From: Prado023 sp963747335
GTDB taxonomy: Bacteria > Actinomycetota > Actinomycetes > S36-B12 > CAIYMF01
NCBI GenBank assembly: GCA_963747335.1
Contig: CAVVEV010000002.1
Coordinates: 243,099 to 307,098, forward strand
Reading direction: 5' to 3'
Length of the DNA: 64,000 nt
Shown here: piece after piece, positions 10,402 to 21,895 of the stretch
Numbering within the stretch: position 1 is the stretch's first letter
Layout of the letters: every line of letters begins with the position of its first letter
Made by a program: the position numbers and the translations under genes
Notes under the pieces: model-generated
The model's database searches: none
What the model was told of the DNA's origin: nothing
What the model saw: the letters and a program-made list of their open reading frames with translations, nothing else

Positions 10402-11987
10402 CTACTTGAATCCCACGGCCTTCAGGGCCTTGAACCCGCGGATGACGATGTCGCCCCAGTCGTCGTGCTCCATCCCGAACGGGCGTGCCCAGGCCGATCC
10501 CGCGCTGGATGGCGATGGTCTGCTCCTCGGTGAATCGGGTCAGGCCGTGGTCGCCGTTGCGCCGGCCCAGCCCGGACAGCCCCCGGCCGCCCATGGGCGC
10601 CCGGGTGGAGCCGAAGGTGGCCTCGTACGCCTCGTTGACGTTGACCGAGCCAGTGCCCAGCTGGCGGGCGATGCGCGCCCCGCGGTCGTCGTCCTCGGTG
10701 AGCACCGAGGCGTTCAGGCCGTAGGGGGAGTCGTTCGCCAGGCTGATCGCCTCCTGCTCGGACTCCACCCGCTGGACCGCCACGACCGGGCCGAACGTCT
10801 CAGCGCCGAAGCACGTCATGTCCTCGGTCACGCCGGTCAGCACGGTCGGGGCGTAGAAGAACGGACCGATCTCGGGCAGCGGATGGCCGCCGGTCAGGAC
10901 GGTGGCGCCCTTGGCCACGGCGTCGTCGACTGCCGCCGTGATCCGCGCCAGCTGCTCGGCGCTGATCAGCGAGCCGTAGTCCGTGCCCCAGCCGACCGAC
11001 GCGTGCATCCGCAGGGCGCCGATCCGCGCGATGAACCGCTCCATGAAGGCGTCGTAGGCACCGGCCAGCACGTAGATGCGCTCGATCCCGACGCACAGCT
11101 GGCCGGCGTTGTCGAAGCAGGCGCGGACGGCGATCTCGGCAGCCCGGCCCGGGTCGACATCGTCGAGCACGATCATCGGGTTCTTGCCGCCGAGCTCCAT
11201 GGAGCAGCCGATCAGCCGCTCGCCGCACCGGCCGGCGATCTGAGCGCCCGACCGCGCTCGACCCGGTGAACATCATGTAGTCGGCGCGCTCGGTGATCTC
11301 CGGACCGAGCTCGGGGCCCTGCCCGAGCACCACCTGCATGACCCGGCGCGGGATGCCCGCGCGGTGCATGAGGTCCACGGCCCACAGCGCGGTCAGCGAG
11401 GTCTGGTGGTCGGGCTTGAGCACCACGGCGTTGCCGGCCATCAGCGCCGGGATGGCATCAGCGGCGGCCAGGAACAGCGGGTAGTTCCAGGGCGCGATGT
11501 CGCCGACCACCCCCACCGGGTGGTGCTCGACGCGACACCTTGGTGAGCAGCGGGAACAGCCCCGACCTTGCGCTGCGGAGCCCAGCAGCCGCCGGGCGTC
11601 GCGGGCGTAGTGCCGGGCGACCGTGGCACACCCCGAGGAGCTCCTTGAGCGCGTCCATCCGGGTCTTGCCGGTCTCCCACTGGATCAGGTCCAGGCCCTC
11701 GTCGCGGTGGGACAGCAGCAGGTCGTGGAACCGCAGGACGGCCCGCTTGCGATCGGCGAGCGCGGTGCGCCGCCCAGCGCACCTGCGCCGTCCCGCGCGG
11801 TGTCGAAGGCCATGTCCACGTCCTCGACCGTGGAGAACGGGATCGTCGACCAGCGGCTGGCCGTCGAACGGGGCCATCGCGGCATGCCGCTGCCGCCCCG
11901 GGGCTGACCACCGGGATGGTCAGCAGCGCCTCGACGAGGTCTGAGTCGAAGGTGCTGCGCGGGGCCGGGGAGGTCTGCGACGCTCAT
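10402..11987 (-). CDS. gabD2: NAD(P)-dependent aldehyde dehydrogenase, succinate-semialdehyde type, with several frameshifts
   Basis: Joined across frames this gives about 525 residues. It has the ALDH proton motif in VVGDIAPWNYPLF, catalytic Glu in MELGGKNPMIV, catalytic Cys in NAGQLCVGIERIYV, and the C-terminal MGGRGLSGLGRRNG. The last exon-like frame ends MEHDDWGDIVIRGFKALKA with a TAG at 10402-10404. Start ATG 11987 (MSVADLP). Sequence resembles GabD2-type succinate-semialdehyde dehydrogenases, but substrate is inferred. At least four shifts, near 11250, 11535-11610, 11830-11890 and 10490, leave a clear ALDH in pieces, most simply read as sequence error. Confidence 0.82.
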
Positions 11988-11994
11988 GACCTCA

Positions 11995-13890
11995 GGCTAG
12001 CGCTCGCTCGGCTCCACGCGGGCTCCGCCAGGCCGGCTCGCGGTCAGGCTCCGACGGGACGCGTCGGGCACCGCCGGCTGCTCGACCAGCAGGGCCCGCG
12101 ATCTCGCGCATCGATCCGCCGCTGGTCCCAGCCCGAGGATCGGGGCGACCAGGTGCGGCGGTGTCCCGGGCCGCGGACAGGGCGCGGTCACGGGTCTGGA
12201 CGGCCAGCCGGGTGCGCCGGATCAGGATGTCGCCCAAGGTGCGCGCGCCCTCGTCGCGCGCGGCGATGACCGCCTCGGCGCGGATCACCCGGCCGTCGCG
12301 GTGCAGGGGCTGGCCGAGGCCGGGTCGGCGGCGACGAGGTCCAGCACCTCCTCGGCGCGGTCACCGTGCCGGCGCAGCAGCCGCTCGAGGGCGACCGACC
12401 TCGATGCCCGCGGACCGGGCGCGGCGCACGCGGCCGGCCCACAGCTCGCGGAAGCCCTCGGCACCGACCAGGGGCACCTGGTCGGTCGAGCACGCGGCGA
12501 CCTCGACCGGGCAGCTGCTCGACCACCGCGTCGACGGCGTCGGCGGCCATCACCCGGTAGGTCGTGTACTTGCCCCCGGCGATCGCCACGAACCCCGGGA
12601 CGGGCCGCATCACCGCATGCTCGCGGGACAGCTGGGTGGTGTCGCCCTGCCCCGCCGACAGCAAGGGGCGCAGCCCGCAGTACACCCCGACGACGTCCTC
12701 GTGGACCAGTGGGCGGGCCAGCCAGCGGTTGGCCTGGCCGAGCAGGTAGCTCGACGTCCTCGAGCGTGACGCCGGGGGACTCGCGCGGGCCCTCGTCGTC
12801 GGTGTCGGTGGTGCCGATCAGCCAGTGCTCGCTCCACGGCAGCAGGAACAGCACGCTGTGCGGGGTGCGGGTGATCACCGCCATCGTCGAGCGGAAGCCG
12901 CTGCGCGGGACCACCAGGTGCACGCCCTTGCTGCGGCGCACGCTGTGCCCAGCGGCACGTGCCGGTGGCCATCGCGACCAGGTCGTCGGTCCAGACACCC
13001 GCCGCGGAGAGCACCACCGGGCGTGCACGACGAACTGCTCACCGGTGGCCTCGTCGCGCAGCGACCGCGCCGGTCACGCACGGGCCCCCGCCCGGGTGCG
13101 TGCGTGGTGCTCGGAGGCAGGTGCGGCAGGTGCAGGTGGCCGCATGCAGGTGCCGGTGCCCGTCGTCCGGGCCGGCAGCTCGCTGCGGACCGCGTCGGTC
13201 GGGGCAGCCGATGGCGCGTCGGGGACCCGCAGCAGGTCGACCACCCGCATCCCGGTGGTCACCGCAGCGCCCGCGGCCGCTGGCCGTGCGGGCCAGGGCC
13301 ACGGTGTGCCGCGCGTCGTCGATCTGCGCGTCGTGGAAGCGCACCGCGCCCTCCATGGCGTCGACCCGCAGGCCCGGGGCCAGGCCGTGGACCGCAGCCG
13401 GCGACAGGGTGCGCGGCCGGGGCATCGTGCCGCCGTAGGCACCGATCCGCGAGAGCATGTCGTAGAGCATCACGCCGGCCCCCATGTAGGAGCGCTCGAC
13501 GCCGCCACTGGCCGGCAGCAGGAACGGGCACCGGTCGGACCAGGTGCGGGGCGAGGCGGTCCAGCAGCAGGCCGCGCTCGGTCAGGGCCTCGTGCACGAG
13601 GGCGAACTCCACGCTGCTCGAGGTAGCGCAGGCCGCCGTGCGCCAGGCGCGAGGACCGGCTCGAGGTCCCGACCGCCGAGGTCCCCGGCCTCCACCAGGC
13701 CCACCGACAGCCCGCGGACGGCCGCGTCGAGCGCCGCCCCGCACCCGACCACGCCGCCGCCGACGACCAGCAGGTCCAGCGGGCTGCTCCGGCGGTGGTT
13801 CGGCGCAGGGTGGCCAGCGCGGACTCGCGCTGGGCCGGGCCGAGGTCCGGCGAGGGATCGTCGGTGTGATGCGCGTCACCGGATGCTCAT
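11995..13890 (-). CDS. glpD: FAD-dependent glycerol-3-phosphate dehydrogenase, with many frameshifts
   Basis: Oxidises glycerol-3-phosphate to dihydroxyacetone phosphate at the membrane. Recognisable blocks, in order: DLLVVGGGVVGCGAALDAAV (FAD site), GGVMLYDMLSRIGAYGGTMP-like segment, FHDAQIDDARHTVALARTA, the DAO-domain block LPWSEHWLIGTTDTDDEGP, YCGLRPLLSAGQ, and GGKYTTYRVMAADAVDA, then a C-terminal helical domain with RVIRAEAVIAARDEGARTLGDILIRRTRLA. ATG 13890 (MSIR) is the likely start, with a shift right after it. More than six shifts make exact ends uncertain at the 3' side, which abuts the dehydrogenase. Confidence 0.82.
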
Positions 13891-14033
13891 GAGCCCATTC
13901 CTCCCATGCCATCGGCATTTTCGCCGTTCGAGACCATTGTGGATGACTCCCCGTCGAGTGTGGACGAGACCCCGGTCCCGTGTGCGGCGGAGGCGGACGA
14001 GGCCCTGTGGATAACCGTCGCCGCCTGTGGATG

Positions 14034-15155
14034 TCAGCGCCCCGGCGAGACCGTGACGTCGACGCGCTGGAACTCCTTGAGCTCGGAGTAGCCCGGAGGT
14101 GGCCATCGCCCGGCGCAGCGCGCCCGACGAGGTTCATGGTGCCGTCCGGGACCCGGCTCGGCCCGTGCATGACCTGCTCCAGGGAGCCCGACCGTGCCGG
14201 TCCAGTGCCGCTCGCCGCGGGGCAGCTCGGCGTGCACGGCCTCCATCCCCCAGTGCCAGCCCCGCCCGGGCGCCTCGGCGGCCCGGGCCAGCGGCGAGCC
14301 GACCATCACGGCATCCGCGCCGCAGGCGATCGCCTTGACGATGTCGCCGCTGCGACCCATCGCCCCGTCGGCGATGACGTGCACGTAGCGGCCACCGGAC
14401 TCGTCCATGTAGTCCCGGCGCGCGGCTGCCACGTCGGCGACCGAGGTGGCCATCGGCACCCGGACCCCGAGCACGTCGGCGGTCGTGTGCGAGGCGCCCC
14501 CGCCGAACCCGACCAGCACGCCGGCCGCCCCGGCGCGCATCAGGTGCAGCGCTGCGCGGTAGGTGGCCACGCCGCCGACGATCACCGGGGCGTCGAGGGT
14601 GTAGATGAAGTCCTTGAGGTTCAGCGCGTCGTCCTCGGCGCTGACGTGCTCGGCGCGAGACCGTGGTCCCGCGGATGACGAACAGGTCGACTCCCGCCCT
14701 GGTCACGATCGGGCGCCAGCTCGGTGACCCGGTTGGGCGAGAGCGCCCCGGCCACTGCCACGCCGGCGGCGCGGATCTCGGCGATCCGCTCGGCGATCAG
14801 GTCCGGCTGGACCGGTGCGGAGTAGAGCTGCTGCATCCGGGCGTTGGCCTGCAGCTCGGGCAGCTGGCCGATCTCCTCGTAGGCCTGCGGCCGGATCCTC
14901 GTAGCGGGTCCACAGCCCCTCGAGGTTGAGCACGCCCAGGCCGCCGAGCTGGCCCATCCGGATCGCCGTCTCCGGGGAGATGATCGAGTCCATCGGCGCC
15001 CCGATGATCGGGTTGTCGAAGCGGTAGGCGTCGATCTGCCAGCCGGTGCTGACCAGCTCCGGGGCCCGGGTGCGCCGGCTCGGCGCGATGGCGATGTCGT
15101 CGAAGGACAGCGCGGCACGTCCCCGCTTGCCCAGGCCGATCTCGATGTCGTTCAC
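14034..15155 (-). CDS. guaB3: GuaB3 family IMP dehydrogenase-related protein, with frameshifts
   Basis: About 373 residues joined. Starts MNDIEIGLGKRGRAALSFDD at GTG 15155 behind GAGGAGGAGCAC. The TIM-barrel segments PIIGAPMDSIISPETAIRM, VIVGGVATYRAALHLM, GFGGGASHTTADVLGV and IADGAMGRSGDIVKAIACG match the actinobacterial GuaB3 branch of IMPDH/GMP reductase, which lacks CBS domains. In Streptomyces a GuaB3-type protein has been reported to act as a GMP reductase; that function is inferred here. Shifts near 14895, 14700, 14655, 14195 and 14130 net in frame. It follows guaB2 with a 29-bp gap. Confidence 0.87.
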
Positions 15156-15184
15156 GTGCTCCTCCTCGACGTCCGGCCCGCGCC

Positions 15185-16710
15185 TCAGCGGCCCTGGTAG
15201 TTGGGTGCCTCGACCGTCATCTGGATGTCGTGCGGGTGGGACTCCTTGAGCCCCGCGGGCGTGATCCGGATGAAGCGGCCCGCGCGCCTGCAGCTCACCG
15301 ATGGTGCGCGCGCCCACGTAGAACATCGACTGGTGCAGCCCACCGACCAGCTGGTGGGCGACCGCGGACAGCGGCCCGCGGTAGGGCACCTGGCCCTCGA
15401 TCCCCTCGGGCACGATCTTCTCGTCGGTGGTGACGTCGGCCTGGAAGTAGCGGTCCTTGGAGTAGGAGACCCGCCCGCGGGAGGCCATGGCCCCCAGGGA
15501 TCCCATCCCGCGGTAGTGCTTGAACTGCTTGCCGTTGACGAAGACGAGGTCGCCCGGGCTCTCCTCGCAGCCCGCCAGCAGCGAGCCGAGCATGACGGTC
15601 TCCGCGCCGGCGACGAGCGCCTTGGCGATGTCGCCGGAGTACTGCAGCCCACCGTCGCCGATCACGGGCACGCCCGCGGGTCGGCAGACCCGGGCGGCCT
15701 CGAAGATCGCGGTGACCTGCGGCACGCCGACCCCCGCCACGACCCGCGTGGTGCAGATCGAGCCCGGCCCGACGCCCACCTTGACCGCGTCGGCACCGGC
15801 CTCGACCAGCGCCTGCGCACCGGCCTTCGTCGCGATGTTGCCGCCGATGACCTGCACGTGCCTCGTGGCCGGATCCGACTTGATCCGGGTCACCATGTCC
15901 AGCAGCAGCCGCGCCTGGCCGTTGGCGGTGTCGGCGACCAGGACGTCGACACCGGCCTCCACCAGCGCGGTGGCCCGCTCCCAGGCGTCGCCGTAGAAGC
16001 CGATCGCCGCACCCACCCGCAGGCGGCCCTCGGCGTCCTTGGTCGCCATCGGGTACTTCTCGGTCTTGACGAAGTCCTTGACCGTGATCAGCCCCGTGAG
16101 CCGGCCCGGCGGCGTCCACGAGGGGCAGCTTCTCGATCCGGTGCTTGGCCAGCAGTGCGGCGGCATCCTCCCGGCGGATGCCCTCCGGTCCGGTCACCAG
16201 GGGCATCGGGGTCATCACGTCGCGCACGAGGGTCGTGGCGAACCGCTCGGCGGGCAGGAAGAGCAGGTCGCGGTTGGTCACGATGCCCAGCAGGGTCCGA
16301 TCGGCGTCGATGACAGGCAGTCCGGAGACCCGGTAGCGGCCGCAGAGCTCGTCGAGCTCCAGCACGGTGGCATCAGGGCTGACGGTCACCGGGTCGAGGA
16401 TCATCCCGGACTCGCTGCGCTTGACCGTGTCCACCTCGGCGGCCTGATCCGCGATGGACAGGTTGCGGTGCAGGACGCCGATTCCGCCCTGGCGGGCCAT
16501 GGCGATCGCCATCCGGGACTCGGTCACGGTGTCCATGGCCGCCGAGACCAGCGGGACGGCCAGGGTGATCTCGCGGGTCAGCCGCGTGGTGGTGTCGACC
16601 TCCGAGGGCACGACGTCGGAGTGGTCGGGCAGGAGCAGGACGTCGTCGTAGGTCAGGCCGGTGAACCCGAACATCTCCTCGGCTGCGGCGCGGTCGGCTG
16701 GATCGATCAC
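15185..16710 (-). CDS. guaB2: IMP dehydrogenase, with two frameshifts
   Basis: Catalyses IMP to XMP, the committed step to GMP. GTG 16710 (VIDPADRAAAEEMFGFTGLT) is chosen because GAGAGGGG lies 7 nt upstream; an ATG further up is less likely. Barrel start LVSAAMDTVTESRMAIAMA, two CBS domains (VTVSPDATVLELDEL, IRREDAAALLAKHRIEKLPLV), catalytic Cys loop GPGSICTTR, flap YFQADVTTDEKIVPEGIEG, C-terminus MTVEAPNYQGR. One extra base near 16104 and another near 15285 break the frame; both disappear by removing a single base. About 508 residues corrected. Confidence 0.93.
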
Positions 16711-16782
16711 GTGATGCCCCTCTCCCATTCGGGATCAGGGTATCGGCCCGGGCCAACCCGCCTGCGCCGGCGCGCAGCCGCC

Positions 16783-17397
16783 TCAGCTCAGCAGGCCCCA
16801 GCGGAAGCCCAGTGCGACTGCCTGGGCCCGGTCAGCAGCGCCCATCTTGCGGAACATCCGACGTGCGTGGGTCTTGACGGTGTCCTCCGAGAGGTAGAGC
16901 TCGCGCCCGATCTGGGCATTGGACTTCCCCCGCGACATGCCCTCGAGGACCTCCACCTCACGACCACTGAGCGAGGGTCCGCCCGCCATGGGGCGCACCG
17001 GGAGCGCCACGACATTCCCCGAGCGGTGCACCGGCGCCGTGGCTGCCAGGCTCAGCATCGTCGCCGCCTCCTCCCGGGAGGCGTCCTTGACCATGTAGCC
17101 GCGAGCGCCGACCGCAACGGCGGCCGCGACTCCCTCGATGTCCTCGCCCATGGTGAGCATCACGACGACCGCGCCCGGGTGGGCTGCCATCAGGCGCCGG
17201 GTGGCCTCGACACCGCCCATGCCGGGCATGCGCACGTCCATGAGCACGACGTTCGGCCGCTCGAGCGGATAGCGGGCCAGCACCTCCTCGCCCGACCCTG
17301 CCGCGCTGACGCGGTCGACACCCGGCACCGAGGCGACGGCACGCCGCACCGCCTCCCGCGCCAGGGGAGCGTCGTCGCACACAAGGACCGTGGTCAT
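16783..17397 (-). CDS. bldM: BldM-like orphan response regulator
   Basis: A 204-residue protein with an atypical receiver (VLVCDDAPLAREAVRRAV, NVVLMDVRMPGMGGVEATRR, ARGYMVKDASREE) and a LuxR HTH (LSGREVEVLEGMSRGKSNAQ, SEDTVKTHARRMFRKMG), ending VALGFRWGLLS. This matches Streptomyces BldM closely, as I remember it, and the neighbours agree: guaB2 downstream and whiD about 2.3 kb upstream. BldM homodimers and WhiI heterodimers control aerial growth genes in Streptomyces. No kinase is adjacent. The SD AAGGAGGTG lies 6-7 nt before ATG 17397, the strongest in the window. Role outside Streptomyces is inferred. Confidence 0.87.
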   Translation of the reverse strand: MTTVLVCDDAPLAREAVRRAVASVPGVDRVSAAGSGEEVLARYPLERPNVVLMDVRMPGMGGVEATRRLMAAHPGAVVVMLTMGEDIEGVAAAVAVGARGYMVKDASREEAATMLSLAATAPVHRSGNVVALPVRPMAGGPSLSGREVEVLEGMSRGKSNAQIGRELYLSEDTVKTHARRMFRKMGAADRAQAVALGFRWGLLS

Positions 17398-17518
17398 CGG
17401 GGCACCTCCTTCCCCCGTGTGTTCGACACCCCTGCCCGCGCACTTGAGGGGCGCCCGGACGCGCAGGGCTGTCCTCCCGCCGCGTCTGGGGCCTGACGAG
17501 GTCGGCGCGGAGTCCGCG

Positions 17519-18421
17519 TCAGCCCAGAAGTGCTCGGATGTCGCGCCGTGCCATCCACTCAGCGGCCAGCAGTGGGGGGAGCCCGGCCGCGATGCCGCGG
17601 ATCACCGCGCGCGCGGCCTCGAGGCTGCGCTCGGACTCCGTCGGGGAGGACCCGGCCAGCAACGCCCCCAGGAGCCCACGACTGGGCCACACCAGGGGAC
17701 GTGCGCCCAGTCCCTCAGCAAGGACGGCCGCACGGGCAAGGAGGTCCACGGCCGCGCCCTGCTGGCCGTTGGAGGTGGCGGCGACCCCGGCGAAGAGCAA
17801 CGACTTGGCCACGTGCCGCGGTGCGCTGGCCGCCTCCGCCGCGTCGAGCGCGCGCTCGGCTGCAGCGCGCGCCTGCGCCGGATCCCCCGCGAGCAGGCCG
17901 ACTTCGGCGCGAACCCAGTCCAACCGGATGTGGTGCCGCCACCACAGGGGCCGGTCAGCCAGCAGGAGCTCCACGCGGGTCATGGCGTCCCGAGCCGCCT
18001 CGGGCTCGCCGAGCCCGACGGCGTCGGAGGCCAATCCGAGCAGTGCCTCGCACTCGGCCTCCGGATCGCCCGCGGCGTCGAGTGCGCCCAGGTCCCAGTC
18101 GCGGCCCTCCGCATGGCGGCCCAGCTGACGCTGGATCGCCGCGACGGCGGACGCCGGCAGGGAGCGCAGCTCCGGCGGGAACGCAGGGTCGCTGGCCGCT
18201 GTGGTCAGTCCCGCCAGCGCTGGTCCGTAGTCCCCGGTCGCCGATCGGCAGACACCAAGCAGCCACGCGGCACGGGTGCGCCGGGCGACGTCCCCCTGCT
18301 CTCCGGCCAGGCCCTCGGCGCGCTCGAGCGGCACGAGACCCTGCCCGGGGACGCCGCGGAACACGGCCCGTTCCCCAGCCGCGAGAAGACCAGCGAGCTC
18401 CTCGTCGACCACGGGGCTCAC
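17519..18421 (-). CDS. TPR-like helical repeat protein, unknown function
   Basis: A 300-residue, Ala/Leu-rich, all-helical protein from GTG 18421. Repeated patterns such as GDYGPALAGLTTAA, GLGEPEAARDAMTRVELLL, GDPAQARAAAERALDAAEAA and NGQQGAAVDLLARAAVLAEG look like degenerate TPR units. No enzyme motif or signal peptide is seen. It starts 10 bp after the stop of the MerR/B12 gene and probably shares its transcript. TPR proteins mediate protein contacts; partners are unknown. Confidence 0.7.
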   Translation of the reverse strand: MSPVVDEELAGLLAAGERAVFRGVPGQGLVPLERAEGLAGEQGDVARRTRAAWLLGVCRSATGDYGPALAGLTTAASDPAFPPELRSLPASAVAAIQRQLGRHAEGRDWDLGALDAAGDPEAECEALLGLASDAVGLGEPEAARDAMTRVELLLADRPLWWRHHIRLDWVRAEVGLLAGDPAQARAAAERALDAAEAASAPRHVAKSLLFAGVAATSNGQQGAAVDLLARAAVLAEGLGARPLVWPSRGLLGALLAGSSPTESERSLEAARAVIRGIAAGLPPLLAAEWMARRDIRALLG

Positions 18422-18430
18422 CCTAGGAGG

Positions 18431-19532
18431 TCACAGCCCCATCGCCGTGCGCACCGCGCCGACCGCCTGCTCGAGATCGCGCACGTGCTCGACCCCGCCC
18501 GGCGTCGCGGACCACCCCGGACCTCCCAGCACCAGGGTCGTCGCCGGTCTGCGGACCGGAAGGTCGGGGACGAGCGCGCCGGGCATCTGGGCCCAGAGGA
18601 ACACGACCGGGGGACCGAGCCGGGTCACGGCATCGCGAAGCGCCTCGTCCGGGGTCCGGGCCCCGATCACGTGGCTGCGGATCGCCACATCGGACAGGGC
18701 AGCCTGCAGGACCATCAGGGGGAGGTCGTGCAACTCGTCGGGGGCACTGGCCAGCACCGCGGGTCGTCCGTTGCGCGGACGCTCGAGGGCCGCCGAGTGC
18801 GCAGCGAGCGCCCCGACCACCACCATCGAGAATGAGTGCTCGATCTCCACCCCACGACTGGTCTGCGCCCAGCGCTCGCCGACTGCGAACAGGACCGGGA
18901 CGGATCAGCTCCTCCCAGGTTCTGATGGCGCCCCGATCCGCCAGGGAGGCGCTCACGGTGCGCTGGCAGGAATGCGAGTCCAGCGACATCGCCGCACGGG
19001 CCAGGCCTCGAGCCGATCTCGGGCTGCGCGGCATGGGCAGCACACGCCCGCCACCGGAGGAGGCGGAGGCCAGTTCCCCGAGTGGCTCGTCTCTGGGGCC
19101 ACCCGTGTCCGCGGTGTCGGCTGCGGCCTGCGCACCCGCGGAGCCACCCGAGACCAACAACGCCGCGAACGGATTGGCCGAGTCGACCTCCTCGGGCCCG
19201 ATCTGGGTGAGGATGGCGGCACGAGCGGCCTCGGCGGGGGGCACCCCCTCCTGGACCAGGCGGTGCATGACCCCGAGCCGCGCCAGGTCGATCGGCCCGT
19301 AGCGCCGGTGCCCACCCGGGGTGTGCAGGCTGGGGGCAAGTCCGTAGCGGCGCTCCCAGCTGCGCAGCGTGCCGGGGGCCACGCCGAGGCCGCGCGCCGC
19401 GCCCGCGACGCTCAGCGCCACCTCCGGTTGGGAGGTGCGGTCCTCCCCCCCGGTCGGGACATCGTCAGCCTCGACGGCGGCCACCTCCGCGGGCGGATGT
19501 GGGCCGGGAGTCCGAGCTCGGGAGGTTGGCAC
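18431..19532 (-). CDS. MerR-type regulator with cobalamin-binding domain (CarH/LitR-like), one frameshift
   Basis: Joined length about 366 residues. MerR HTH at about 30-100 (LSVAGAARGLGVAPGTLRSWERRYG ... GGHRRYGPIDLARL is split here by position: helix-turn-helix then wing). A helical B12-cap domain contains ERWAQTSRGVEIEHS, which is W-x9-EH, the capping motif of CarH photoreceptors. The Rossmann B12 domain has APDELHDLP, an ExHxxP version of the cobalt-ligand His motif. GTG 19532 sits 7 nt after a CACAAT -10-like hexamer, so a leaderless start is likely. One extra base in the GGG run at 18897-18899 shifts the frame. Divergent from whiD. Light or B12 sensing is inferred. Confidence 0.8.
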
Positions 19533-19539
19533 GTCGACA

Positions 19540-19564
19540 TTGTGCAAGACCTTTGCAAACTTCG
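19540..19564 (-). promoter_or_regulatory. Direct-repeat operator candidate upstream of the MerR/B12 gene
   Basis: On the minus strand TTGCAAAGGTC is followed directly by TTGCACAATG, giving two TTGCA words exactly 11 bp apart and overlapping the likely -10. CarH of Thermus is reported to use 11-bp direct repeats that cover the promoter, so autoregulation is plausible. A third TTGCAC is the -35 of whiD. Confidence 0.45.
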
Positions 19565-19666
19565 CCTCCGGACACGAGCGACGGCTCCGGCCCGCGGGAA
19601 CATGGGGACCAGCCCCGGCGTTGTCCTCAGTACCGGAACCCGCCGGGAAATTGCTCGCCAGAAGGC

Positions 19667-19695
19667 TTGCACAGGATTCGCACAAGTTCTAGGAT
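19667..19695 (+). promoter_or_regulatory. Sigma-A-type promoter of whiD
   Basis: TTGCAC (19667-19672), a 17-bp spacer and TAGGAT (19690-19695), with an expected start near 19702 and the whiD ATG at 19726 behind GAGAGGA. This is the best -35/-10 pair seen on the plus strand. Confidence 0.75.
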
Positions 19696-19725
19696 GGAGA
19701 GACAACGACGGTGAGAGGACCAGCC

Positions 19726-20115
19726 ATGGCAGATGTCTCGAGACTCCCTGGACCGAATGCGGACTTCTGGGACTGGCAGATGCACGCAGCCTGTCGCGGC
19801 GTCGACTCCGAGATGTTCTTCCATCCCGAGGGGGAGCGTGGAGGGGCCAAGGAGGCGCGCGAGCGCGAGGCCAAGGCGCTGTGCGCGAGCTGCCCGGTCC
19901 TCATGCAGTGCCGCGCCCACGCCCTGAAGGTGCGCGAGCCGTTCGGAGTGTGGGGCGGGCTCACCGAGTCGGAGCGCGCCGTGATCTACCAGCAGCAGGC
20001 CCGCTCCGGGCGAGCGCGCGACCGCCTGAGCGACCCCGCCCGCGGCGGTCAGCACGATCATCGGGCGCGGCTGCCCGCAGACTCCTGCCTCATCGACAGT
20101 TCGGCCCCGTCCTGA
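19726..20115 (+). CDS. whiD: WhiB-family iron-sulfur regulator, WhiD/WhmD (WhiB2) type
   Basis: A 129-residue protein. Cluster ligands are the Cys in HAACRG plus CASCPVLMQC (C-x2-C-x5-C). The turn motif GVWGG and a basic C-terminal tail follow. The HPEGERG insertion and overall pattern fit WhiD/WhmD rather than WhiB1. WhiD is needed for late sporulation septation in Streptomyces, WhmD for septation in mycobacteria. These proteins bind [4Fe-4S], respond to O2/NO, and act with the principal sigma factor. In Streptomyces whiD is beside bldM; here a TPR and a MerR gene lie between them. ATG 19726 has GAGAGG upstream. Confidence 0.88.
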   Translation: MADVSRLPGPNADFWDWQMHAACRGVDSEMFFHPEGERGGAKEAREREAKALCASCPVLMQCRAHALKVREPFGVWGGLTESERAVIYQQQARSGRARDRLSDPARGGQHDHRARLPADSCLIDSSAPS

Positions 20116-20144
20116 CCAGTTCGCCTGGTCGGGACGGGGCCGAA
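20100..20144. terminator. Bidirectional terminator between whiD and groEL1
   Basis: A near-perfect 20-bp stem with a TTCGC loop (TTCGGCCCCGTCC ... GGACGGGGCCGAA, inner GACCAG/CTGGTC). The whiD stop codon lies inside the left arm. It serves both convergent genes. Confidence 0.88.
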
Positions 20145-20162
20145 TCGTTGTGGTGGTCCGGA

Positions 20163-21803
<1,641 letters not shown>

Positions 21804-21895
21804 ATGTGCTTCTCTGCTCTTTTCGTCTCAGTGCGATGCGTCGAGCCCCGGCCCCGACGTTCCGGAACCGGGGCTCGACGCGATGGGGGTGTCGG

